A stretch of 64,000 bases of DNA from Epiperipatus broadwayi. Lineage: Eukaryota; Onychophora; Udeonychophora; Euonychophora; Peripatidae. Shown in pieces: positions 47,001 through 56,441 of the stretch (its first letter is position 1; every line of letters begins with the position of its first letter). The position numbers and the translations under genes were made by a program. Location: the NCBI GenBank assembly GCA_028023455.1, contig JAQFVV010012575.1, positions 2,125,275 through 2,189,274 of the forward strand. The letters are read 5' to 3'. The notes under the pieces were generated by a model. That model was not told the DNA's origin. It searched no databases and worked only from the letters and a program-made list of their open reading frames with translations.

Positions 47001-47307
47001 CTAATGTAATAAAAACCTGTCTATTAGATAACTTAGTCTTCTTTCCATTAGCAAGTATTACCCTAATCACCTTAGTTGGTAAAATTGGAATAGATTGGTC
47101 AGCTGACTGAATTTTCAAGTAAGTTTCTTCAGACAACAAGGAAGCTTGACTGCCTGAATCAATTAAGGTGTTGACAACAATTCCTGAAATGATAATCTTT
47201 ATCATGGGACAGTTGTACAAGATAGGTGGCTCAGACATTTTGCCAGGTTCCAAATAATCAATGTCAAGATCTATATTATTGATAATCCACATCATGCTGT
47301 TCCCCAT
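44068..47307 (-). CDS. pol: Ty3/Gypsy Pol polyprotein: protease, reverse transcriptase, RNase H, integrase
   Basis: An intact 1079-codon frame. Domains in order: aspartic protease LIDSGSQASLL (about 48-58); RT with TFDLTASYWQIPL (Asp near 316), MPFGLINSG and YVDD (378-381); RNase H with TDSSGFGLG (527), TEKEALAVVWG, LTDH (594) and NVIADILSR (Asp 636). Integrase follows: zinc H749/H753/C784/C787, LDFYGPLP (Asp 819), LTDH (Asp 878), PSER (Glu about 913). The end is a GPYEIV...DG chromatin/SH3-like C-terminus. Gene order (IN after RNase H) defines Ty3/Gypsy. The first Met is 47307, but the frame is open upstream to a TAG near 47370 and overlaps the Gag stop, suggesting expression as Gag-Pol by a -1 shift. 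No env-like frame follows; the stop is close to the PPT. All catalytic residues that I can check are present. Confidence 0.92.
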   Translation of the reverse strand: MGNSMMWIINNIDLDIDYLEPGKMSEPPILYNCPMIKIIISGIVVNTLIDSGSQASLLSEETYLKIQSADQSIPILPTKVIRVILANGKKTKLSNRQVFITLEINLCKFEHVFLIMPGLIHEAIIGSDFMTLNNCYINYRDETFGCKEEICPLVVNCNSQMNQLMTIQETTVDVNIKVKLDGSCIIGTEYYKPFFQLLFQYCCVFSKIPGILKGYVHRINLKDNEPFQQRTYPIPYQYQAEIQQQINKMIDWQIIKPSPSSYVNPLVVVKKKDGSIRVCLDARTLNQHTVPEYDIPSPIQELLTKFKGKNIFSTFDLTASYWQIPLHKNDQKYTAFHYQGQSYIFQRMPFGLINSGASLIRCLNMVFSKELKNLLVIYVDDIVIASENLNDHLQHLSMFLCECSDNNIKVNLEKCILIAQEISFLGHLVSAEGVKPHPDKIAAIQRFPVPKTKKHLRSFLGLCNYYHRFYKKISYDTMHLSVLLKKCEKWRWTQEHTREFQIVKDNFLKTVILAYPDLNKEFYLQTDSSGFGLGVILYQFNENKEPRVLYFLSRHLRGAELNYTTTEKEALAVVWGFQKLRQLLLGSKIIVLTDHCSLEFLNKSYLNNERLIRWSLYLQQYQYEIIYCSGQDNVIADILSRNPVSVNYQNPSTENIIICNMSSLLEEEIVRDYTNLELLHAQDARLERIVHFLSNPAKLGQKSRYADRIKEGYRFKDRILMKKLKRGDENSWRVIIPLCLVNKLIDYVHTQYGHYGIQKIEPIIKKHFYFHKMSESIARRLRECEICLKTKFQNKSYVGTLQPILPILPSQPNELLALDFYGPLPPFNRQKFILVMYDVFTKYVSAYPVPKTDAKNVIKCLETYQIPLIGKPASILTDHATAFISGTWKKWGKKQNIQHIMCSIRNPQSNPSERIMREISRLFRVYMEQDHKQWVNKLPQVINYINITINESTRMSPIRLQFGRPEPLLIKTLLPVIVENINVEHDQALARINLKKMGDKRTHYCKTSPHPFKVHDFVLIRTPHVSNLRKHMFRKFMYLYEGPYEIVNQVGENAFLVSTPDGTRGTYNSRSLLPYPKQN

Positions 47308-47357
47308 ATGTTTAAAAATAGGGCCCCGAAGTGAGGAACGTTCCTGCGAGGTCCTTT

Positions 47358-49495
47358 TTAATTTAATGCCCCACTACTTTTACTACCTTTTATATTTTTC
47401 TTTGGTATTGTTGGGATACCACTAGTAGAAGGCTGATTCTCATTCAGAATTCTACTCTTAACTGTTGGCCTACTGAGGTGGCTATTCTGTCTACCATAGG
47501 TATTCGTCCTATAATATCCTTTTTCTCTAACTAACTTCCTCCTTCCCATATGTGACCTATCTGCAAAATTGATATTACTCACCATCGGATGGATGTCTCT
47601 ATTTACCCTAATTCTATTATCAATATTCCTATCGCTGGTCTCTAACGAATCTAAAATTTCTACTACCTCTTCTATGGTATGTCTGTCAGCAGCAATCAAG
47701 ATCTGTTCTATATGCCTCGGCAGATTATGGCGAATTATTCGCACAATTTGTGACTCAGATAAAGGATAAGCTGTCAAGGTTTTCAATTTGACGGCCTGAC
47801 TCCTGAAAAACTGAGTATAACTACCCTTATTTACATGATATCTTTCCTGAGATATCTGATATCTCAGGTTATCTTGGCAGTCTTCCCCCCAAAACTGGCT
47901 AACATAAGATATTTGAAGTCTCCATATGTTTCTGGTTTAATAAATAATGATTGCCACCAGTCTTTAGATGCTGCACACAAATGGTTAGCGGCAATAGCAA
48001 TCTTTTCTATCTCAGATAAATGACATAAGGTGAATAACTCCTCCAGATTCTGGAGATACTCGTGTGGATTTTCCAGATATTCACCTCTAAAAAATTTTAT
48101 TTTTAAGAATTTTAAGGCTATGGAGCTATTACTTTCTGGCTCTAGCATGACTTTACTTCTAGCCTCATTTAATGGATCGTATATTGATTTTACTGGACTA
48201 ATTACCGTATGTAACTCAGATATTACTTGGTTATTATGACCATTATTTGTTTCCTTTACTTGAGTTTCAGATAAACCTTTACTTTGAACAACTTTTTTAC
48301 TTTTTGTAAAATTATCCCTATTATAGTCTATAGCTTGCATTCGACTCTCTAATTCTAACTTATAGTTCTGCCATTCACAGTCTATTCTCTTTGAACTATC
48401 TTTTAGGCCTACATTTAAGTGTTTAATCTGTTGTTCCAATTGGTTAATAGTTTCATCTTTATCTATCCCGAATTTATCTTCTAACCTTTGATAGACTTTA
48501 CTCTCACACTGAGTCATTAATTCCCCTATTTCATCTTGGAGATTATTATGTAATAGCTGTGCATTACTCTTTATTATATCATTAAAATTTTCTACTCTTC
48601 CCATAACTTGACTTAGCTCACTTTCTAGATTTTGATTAATCTCACATTGGGTTAACTCTTGAGTTTCTAGTTTAGCTATTAATCTGGTAATCTGGCTCAG
48701 ACATCCTTTCACTACATTGTCAGGTGCTAGAGTTATATTTTTAAATTCCTCTTTCAAATTACTGACTTCACTTCTAGCACTGTCTAATTCTCCCTTAATA
48801 GATTCAACTCTATCCTGAACTTCTCTTTGAAATACTACTGTTTCCTTTTGATAATTTCTTATTTCCTGTACTTCATTGTTTAATACAATATTTTGACTTT
48901 TAAAGTCCTGCTGGATAGCCTCAATCATATTTTCTGCCCTTTCAGAATTTGTTTCGATCTCTTTCCTTATTCTTATTTCCAGCTTTTCAGAGGCCAATTT
49001 TGATTCTTCTACATGATTTCTCAAATCTTTCCTTAAGTCCTTTATCTCCTGTACTTGATTTTGAGATGTCTCTTTGATCTCCTGCATTTGATTCTCTAAT
49101 TTAATATTTAAATTTTGTATCTGACTTTTTAATTCACTATTTGATTGTTCTAATTTACTATTTGAGTTTTGGATCTGACTTTTTAATTCACTATTTGATT
49201 GTTCTAATTTACTATTTGAGTTTTGGATCTGACTTTTTAATTCACTTTTTAATTCACTATTTGATTTTTCTAATTTTTTCAAGAATTCCTCCAATGTATT
49301 TCTCATTAATTGATCTAGCTCATTTTCATGTTTTCCCTTTATTATTGTGGCTTCTTCTGGGTTAGCTATATCCAAATCTTCCCCTTCCTCTTTTAATTCT
49401 ACACTAAAATATGGAGTCTGTGTATCAGGGGATTGTAACTCTTGGGATCCTCCCAAATCCTCAGAAATACTATGATTATCTTTGTTTTCACACAT
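47358..49495 (-). pseudogene. gag: Ty3/Gypsy Gag with one frameshift inside the capsid domain
   Basis: Two frames, 49495-47864 (543 codons, from MCENKDNHSISEDLGG) and 47786-47358 (142 codons), together form one Gag. Residues about 80-420 are a long coiled coil rich in E, K, Q, N and S. An in-frame 54-bp tandem repeat (SNSELKSQIQNSNSKLEQ) lies at about 49130-49260. The retrotransposon capsid region begins near FFRGEYLENPHEYL and continues in the second frame (FFRSQAVKLKTL, LPRHIEQILIAA). The break falls in a T4G6 run (+ strand 47885-47894), where one base appears to be missing. Because it splits the capsid fold it looks like a mutation and not programmed shifting. No CCHC knuckle is visible; the C-terminus is basic. 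Confidence 0.8.
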
Positions 49496-50050
49496 ATTAA
49501 AATTCTAACTCTTTTAGTATTTAACAGTACTGAATTATTAGCAATGAACTATTAATAAATTTATCGATAAGAAATTATTGACAAGACATCCTGCCTCCAT
49601 GCCTCTCCTACCAAAAACAATCTACACCAAAAACTATGCTCTGACATTTAATATCCCTAAAGCTCCAACATTAACTACTAAATATGCTTTTTTTTTTTTT
49701 CATATGCTTCTTGGTCCATATAAATCTCATTAGATATTATGTAATATAGCATAAGTGCCAATCACAAGACCAGACAAACAGATCATCATAAATGATAAAA
49801 TCATTACAGTGTTTTATGGAATTGCCTACAGACCACAACATCATAAACTGACAACTTAATTATTTATTTTTCAGTGGCAAAAGATTAGATCATATAATAG
49901 ATATTCACATAATATCTTATGGCTAAACCAATTCATTATTGGCAAATATTTTTAATCAATGAATAACTAATCCATTCAAGTGCAAACAACATTAATATTG
50001 ACTTCAAGAAAAGTTTACTAAATTCCTCGTGGCCAGCTATAGCCATCGAA
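49496..50050 (-). other. 5' leader of the Gypsy element
   Basis: Untranslated sequence between the PBS and the Gag start, nearly identical to 55866-56417 in the chimeric copy. No long frame. Confidence 0.7.
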
Positions 50051-50072
50051 GGCCCCTGTAGTTGGGCGGCCA
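50051..50072 (-). other. Primer-binding site, tRNA-Lys-like
   Basis: The minus strand reads TGGCCGCCCAAC, then TACA, then GGGGCC, directly after the LTR end (GGTTAGAAA). It starts with TGG as required for pairing to tRNA 3'-CCA and resembles the widespread tRNA-Lys PBS TGGCGCCCAACGTGGGGC with one extra C and a few mismatches. The equivalent in the chimeric copy (56418-56439) has one further change. Confidence 0.6.
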
Positions 50073-50074
50073 TT

Positions 50075-53000
50075 TCTAACCCACTAAGTTTTTATTTATT
50101 ATTTATTATTTAGTTTAGTTTATTTGCACTTGTTGTTAAGGCAACCCAAAATAAAGCAACATATCCATTAATTTTCCAATATGATCTAAAATACTTTTCA
50201 TATAATACAATTGTACATTCAATTCTCTTAAGCCATGCCACGATTGTAATAACAACAATAATTGATCACTTATTAATTTAAAGAATAATTATAATAATAT
50301 TAATCTCAGGGTTCTTTGTTTCATGTAAGGAAATGCTCGGCAGTATTGTGTTGTCGCATATGACTGGCATTCTGGTCGGCTATAGGAAACATTTATTTTA
50401 CTTAAATTCAATGGGTCTTCATCTCTCATATCAACTGCTATATTATTTAAAGAGATGATAATTCTATTCAATAATGACGTATAATTTTGAATAACACAGC
50501 CTTTTTTTATTTTTTCAGAATCTCAGTCAGAATAATAAAAAGACAAGGGTGCTTTTTGTGTCCTTCCATCTTCCATGACAACACAATAATATAACTAAGA
50601 TTTATTACTTAGACAATTTAACTAAATGGGAATGGAATAATGTGCAACCAAAGTTAATGGTTTGGGAATAAATTTAGTCTTAAGTTTTCAACTCCATAAA
50701 TAATTATCATTAAACTAAAATATAATGACATATTTCGATCTGCTCAACTTTATTTATCTGGTATATTAAGTTTTTAAGAATTTGGAATGATTTCGGACTC
50801 AAGAAAAGGTTTTGCAAATATTGTGCAAACACTTATATTTAGCATATAAAAACAAAAAAAATGAATCTACAACAAATTTTAACAAGACTATAATTTATTA
50901 TTATCACAAAAAAAAATATATGAACATTTATTCAATAATCCCCTAGTAATACAAAAATATAAAATATAACTGACATTAATCTGTATACTCTTTTGGTTAT
51001 GGACTAGAGGTTACTACTTCTCCTGTATGCAATCATATGGATTGATTAACTAAAAGTACATTTCATTACCAATACATTGTTTATTAAATTTTGGTAACCT
51101 TGTAGAAGCTTTTATTCAAAATTATTGACTAACTATTTCTGTTTTTTTTTGTTTTTTATAAAATGATTAATCCCACCATATGCAATACGCAAAATATTAA
51201 ATTTATTTCTAATACATTTACTTTATTTATGGTCCTTAATGGGATAACCTATTCTAATTATAGGCCAGTTATCAGAAGTTACAATTACCATCTTACATTT
51301 AACTTAATGCTAACTTAAGTTATGATACAAATTTTATTCATACGTATAATTTTAAATATGAGTATTATTTAATTACTAACCAGAATTAAATATTGCATTT
51401 GAATATTCCTTCAGTAAATAAGCGTTTTAAATTACGCAATTTTAATTACTTTCTCCATTGACTTACTTGTCAAATACTAGCAATATTTAGCAGCACAATA
51501 CAGATATTGATCTTAGTTACTAACGCACTATTTATACTAAAGTGGATCTTGAGGAACTAACACCTCCAATATAACCTTTATCTTGCCCGAACTTTCAAAG
51601 TTAAGCACAATAATCAACACCTTCCATGGTGGAGCTATCTTTATTTTCACATGAGGAATATGGAATAACCACGAAGGTCTGTAAAGTAATCTACTACATT
51701 AAAATATTTTGGTGGTTTCTTGCCTCTTACTTGGGCATAGAATGAACACACACCAAATACAATCCTCTCCTGGGATTTAAACGAATGAAGCATACTAAAT
51801 GCTAGATAAATTCTTGATCGTCCTATCTATGAGAATCGATCACTTGGGCTATAAACATACCCGAACATTATATTTAAAATCTTCCTCTCATGGAAAACAA
51901 AGCTTTTGGGGAGATCATTTTTCATCCCACAAAATAAATACATTATAATTATTACCTATGCGAATATTAAGCATATGCCAATGCTATATCTGGGCAGGAT
52001 AAGTAAATACACTGATTATAATAAACTTATGTTACCGTGTATACTTTGATCAACATCTGAAATCAATGGACATCATAGAATAAAAGTATACTAATTTTAA
52101 TTTTAATAAAGGAACATTCAAAAATAGTTGGTAGCATACTATCTTAAACTAAATAAAGTGGATGTGTTATTTAAGAATAATTAGGAATAAATTCCTCAAT
52201 TAATACAGTATAAATTCGTTTCAAAACTTTAACAAGAAATATTTTGTTATAGCATTTTTTTTTTTTTTTAGTTACTTCTGATAATTTTCAATATTTATTT
52301 TACCCCTTAAATATCTAAATATTTTTCTTTTACGTATCTAACATACAAAATTTCTACCTACAATTGTATGTAATAATTAAAACATATTTTATAGATTTTT
52401 TTCTTTCGTTTTAAATATCAACTTAACCTATAATAATTATATTAAAACATACCTTTGTCATTACAAGGCTATTAAATATCACTTGACCATACAGACTTTA
52501 ACCTATGTGATATAACAAAAAAAATACATATCATTTATAACTTAGTTTTAAACAATCATTAATTAACAAGTGCATACTCTCTCATTAGAAAATGTTTTTC
52601 TGTTGAGCAATTGGTCCAGGTGAAGAGCTTTATCCAGTCGTATTTCATGAAGCAAGTTTAAAAACAATAAACGCATGGTATTATTTCCTTTAAATAAAAG
52701 TTTTCTCTTATTTTGTGCGTTTAATAAATTAGGTAAAGAAAAATATAGCAGAATTGAAGATTAATTCTTACTTGAATTAAACTACTACAATTTTGGGATC
52801 CAAGAAAATAAAATATACATATTCTAACATAACGAACAGTTGACGATAGACGATAAACATACACAATATTTTTTTTTTTTTATTAACGATACGTATACTT
52901 ATTAGCTAGCTTACTTATGGATGAAAATGCGCAATTTTTCCGAGAGATTATTATGATAATAACTGCAGTCAATTTACGTGTACAGGAAGTTTTTAATAAT

Positions 53001-53165
53001 TCCAACTGATGTATAATATAATATATCATTTATTTTATCATTAAGTCACTAAGATATTTGGTTTTGTTCATACTTTAGGAATTATAAATTTTTTTAACGG
53101 TAACTTCTCCGTAAGAATGCACGTATATAATTTTTTTTTTACATTTACTTCAAGAAAGTCTTTCA

Positions 53166-53196
<31 letters not shown>

Positions 53197-54286
53197 ATAT
53201 ACAAATGTATAGTTTAATATTATGATGATTATTATTATTTTTAGACAATTCTTGATGAATAAAAACATTTTTAACATATGTAATTGCATTATTTGTAAAG
53301 GCAGACGAGATATTTAGAAAGAGCGCCAAAAAAAATGTATCTAGTTAATCTTCCTTTGCTTCTCAACATTTTTTTCAATTATTATTTTTTTTTCTATACC
53401 AAGAAAATATTAACAAGTGATACAAAGATACTAAATAATTATTTCTCATTTGGAAATCATTTATCTTCCTTAATTTAGACATAATAACACTTTTCGTGAT
53501 TCCCTTAGTTAATTCTGTCATTTTTGAACTTTAGCGTGAGACAATAAATTTTTAAGTATAAAAGGTCTTTAAATAGGTAGATGGCACAGAAAATCAGGAT
53601 ATCTTATCAAAAAAATTTAGCCACACATTATATTATTAAAATTTTACTTTGATTATATTTATTTCTGCAAAATAAAATGAAAAAATTGAGTTACCAAATT
53701 TCAGCACTGTTCCTTCCTTGAAAACTAAAAGCAGACTATATTTTTTTTTTTTTACTTTAGCGACCTCTTACAGAAAAATAATCATTTGATTATAACATAA
53801 ACAAAAGAAAGGAAAACTTATTACAATCATATAGTTTTCAGTATTATTTACCTGGATTACAAAGTAATTTGACAATATAAAAAAAAATAATAAATACATT
53901 AAATTAACAATCAGTGATGTATAATTCTTTAAACATTATTTTTTTTTACAAAAAGAAATTACCAGAAGTTATTGTGCTTTATGATAAGACACTCATCCAC
54001 TCTCCCCTCTACCCATCCAAAATCAATTACTGTTTAGCTTTTATACCATATTAATTTGCTCTAATTATTAATATCTCAATTAAATTATTCATGTTCTCTC
54101 TTTAAAAATGACATTGAGTTATTAAATCTATTAGTTATTCACCCAAAACATGCCAAAGTGAGTGAATAGCATACTTTATTAATCCATTATTACTATTGTT
54201 ATTTTATCTTTTTATTTCTTTAAAGAATAGCATTGTTTTCCTGCAGAAATAATGCCAAGTAAACCAAGTGTCAATAACACTAGGTT

Positions 54287-54289
<3 letters not shown>
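50075..54289 (-). repeat. LTR2: 5' LTR of the near-complete Gypsy element, 4.2 kb
   Basis: Bounded by TCTAACC (left, next to the PBS) and ...GGTTACA (right, followed by (TA)n). It is collinear with LTR1 except that the 1.9-kb promoter-bearing block is absent; a T run sits at the junction (53741-53753). It carries private substitutions relative to LTR1 and LTR3 (for example GGGTCTTC in the conserved 60-codon frame at 50471-50289). It serves as the shared LTR between the complete and chimeric internal regions. Confidence 0.85.

Positions 54290-54335
<46 letters not shown>
54290..54335. repeat. (TA)n microsatellite between LTR2 and the LINE fragment
   Basis: About 45 bp of TA. It may be the LINE's 3' tail, the integration target of the Gypsy element (LTR1's left flank and LTR3's right flank are also TA-rich), or both. 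Confidence 0.9.
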
Positions 54336-54339
<4 letters not shown>

Positions 54340-55618
54340 AAGTCGGAACAAAAATAATGTTTTTCATAAGTGTCTAAATTATAAATAGTTTTTGTCATTA
54401 AAAAAATATCTCTCTTATGCTGATATATATATAATTCTTTCAGCTGCTTCTTGTAAGTTTTTTAGTTCATACTGTGGGTTTCCCTCAGAGATAAACTTGT
54501 ATTTTTTTTAAGACAAATCTAAAATGTCAGACAAAAGATTCATTGACAGAATTGAATTTTTTCTTCTTCTGGCTTATAATTCTGTTTTATGAAAGTTTGC
54601 CTAAATATTTGCTGGTTCATTATATTTTTCTAGTTTTTTTTTTTTTATTAAGAAAAAATTTACAGTGTCAGGTAGCTACATTTGGTAATTACAATAGTTT
54701 CATATAGAAGTTCAAAGTTTTGCAACCAATCTGTGTGGCGTTGTCATCATAATATTTAGTGTAGTCTGAGATATATCATCTTATCATCACATATAATAAT
54801 CTGTGCCCATGTGTCTACAAAGAGCCACTCTGGCACAAGGAGGTGATCTCTGTTCTTCATGCTTATTAGTATTGTTTTAAAAGTTCTCCAAGGATCACTA
54901 TGTCCTTGTCTGAAGATATGTTGGCACCTGGTGATCCATAAGGCATGTAGTAGGCATGCCACTAGCCTGATTGTTGCATAGTTTTCTTCTTTAATTGCTC
55001 GATCACTTGACAGAACATTGCCACAGTCAGAGGAAATGCTTGCGATAATTTTGTTTCTAGTGCAACTCAGGTATGAGCAGGCATAAAAGATGTGCTCCAG
55101 TGTTTCTTCATGCATATTACAAAGTTTACACATGGGGCTTATTTGATGAAATCATCTTTGCATCACCAAAAAGTGACTGGTGGGCAAGGAGGATGAGTTA
55201 AACTTGATTATAAAATCCACCAGCCTTGGTCCTATCCACCAATATCTGGACTTCCTGAGCATTTGTTTCACAGACAGTCTTAATCGGGTAGATAATGGGT
55301 TTTGATTTGGGAAAAGGAGTTTGTACACTTCCCAGTATGTTTTCTTAGCTTTCTCTATTTGTTCAGTAACTGGAAATAGAGACCCCAGTTGACCTTGCAG
55401 TTCTTTGACCCATTTACTGTGTATGGGTGGTGGTGTATCTGTGGGCTCCACAGTGTCTTCACTCTGATCCTTTTCTTTTTTATTGTGGATTTTCCTGAGC
55501 ACTGAAAGAGCTCTTTGAACAAAAAACACCTTGACGGCATGGAGACCAAGTCCATTCAGGTCACGTGGTCTCTGCACCTTGGCCAGACTGATGCATACAG
55601 TTTTTCTCTTCCACATCA
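54336..55618 (-). pseudogene. 3' part of a LINE ORF2 with terminal zinc motif, plus 3' UTR
   Basis: The minus strand encodes WKRKTVCISLAKVQRP and NGLGLHAVKVFFVQRAL (the post-RT 'GGLGL' segment of L1/Tx1-like LINEs), then a spacer, RYWWIGPRLVDFI, one in-frame TGA at about 55152, and CKLCNMHEETLEHIFYAC (zf-RVT type Cys-Cys-His-Cys) continuing to 54756. The rest down to the (TA)n would be 3' UTR. It differs from the LINE at 8.4-10 kb. It is embedded in a Gypsy internal region and joined to Gag at about 55618. Only one stop breaks about 360 codons, suggesting a young capture. Confidence 0.7.
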
Positions 55619-55865
55619 TTAATTCACTATTTGATTTTTCTAATTTTTTCAAGAATTCCTCCAATGTATTTCTCATTAATTGATCTGGCTCATTTTCATG
55701 TTTTCCCTTTATTATTGTGGCTTCTTCTGGGTTAGCTATATCCAAATCTTCCCCTTCCTCTTTTAATTGTACACTAAAATATGGAGTCTGTGTATCAGGG
55801 GATTGTAACTCTTGGGATCCTCCCAAATCCTCAGAAATACTATGATTATCTTTGTTTTCACTCAT
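55152..55865 (-). CDS. Chimeric frame: Gag N-terminus fused in frame to LINE ORF2
   Basis: A 237-codon open frame. Residues 1-82 are the Gypsy Gag start (MSENKDNHSISEDLGG to KLEKSNSEL), nearly identical to 49495-49250. From MMWKRKTV onward the protein is LINE ORF2. The breakpoint at about 55618 shows TTAATTCA-type microhomology with the Gag repeat region. After the TGA at 55152 the same frame continues to 54756, so a single stop limits the fusion. There is no evidence of expression or function; template switching during reverse transcription is the simplest origin. Confidence 0.6.
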   Translation of the reverse strand: MSENKDNHSISEDLGGSQELQSPDTQTPYFSVQLKEEGEDLDIANPEEATIIKGKHENEPDQLMRNTLEEFLKKLEKSNSELMMWKRKTVCISLAKVQRPRDLNGLGLHAVKVFFVQRALSVLRKIHNKKEKDQSEDTVEPTDTPPPIHSKWVKELQGQLGSLFPVTEQIEKAKKTYWEVYKLLFPNQNPLSTRLRLSVKQMLRKSRYWWIGPRLVDFIIKFNSSSLPTSHFLVMQR

Positions 55866-56441
55866 ATTAAAATTCTAACTCTTTTAGTATTGAACAGTAC
55901 TGAAATATTAGCAATGAACTATTAATAAATTTATCGATAAGAAATTATTGACAAGACATCCTGCCTCCATGCCTCTCCTACCAAAAACAATCTACACCAA
56001 AAACTATGCTCTGACATTTAATATCCCTAAAGCTCCAACATTAACTACTAAATATGCCCTTTTTTTTTTCACATGCTTCTTAGTCCATATAAATATCATT
56101 ATATTATGTAATATAGCATAAGTGCCAATCACAAGACCAGACAAACAGATCATCATAAATGATAAAATCATTACAGTGTTTTATGGAATTGCCTACAGAC
56201 CACAACATCCTAAACTGACAACTTAATTATTTATTTTTCAGTGGCAAAAGATTAGATCATATAATAGATATTCACATAATATCTTATGGCTAAAACAATT
56301 CATTATTGGCAAATATTTTTAATCAATGAATAACTAATCCATTCAAGTGCAAACAATATTAATATTGACTCCAAGAAAAGTTTACTAAATTCCTCGTGGC
56401 CAGCTATAGCCATCGAAGGCCCCTGTAGTTGGGTGGCCATT
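55866..56441 (-). other. Leader and PBS of the chimeric Gypsy copy
   Basis: Matches 49496-50074 with few differences; PBS-like TGGCCACCCAAC at 56439-56428 next to the LTR3 end. Shows that this copy came from an element with normal 5' structure. Confidence 0.7.
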
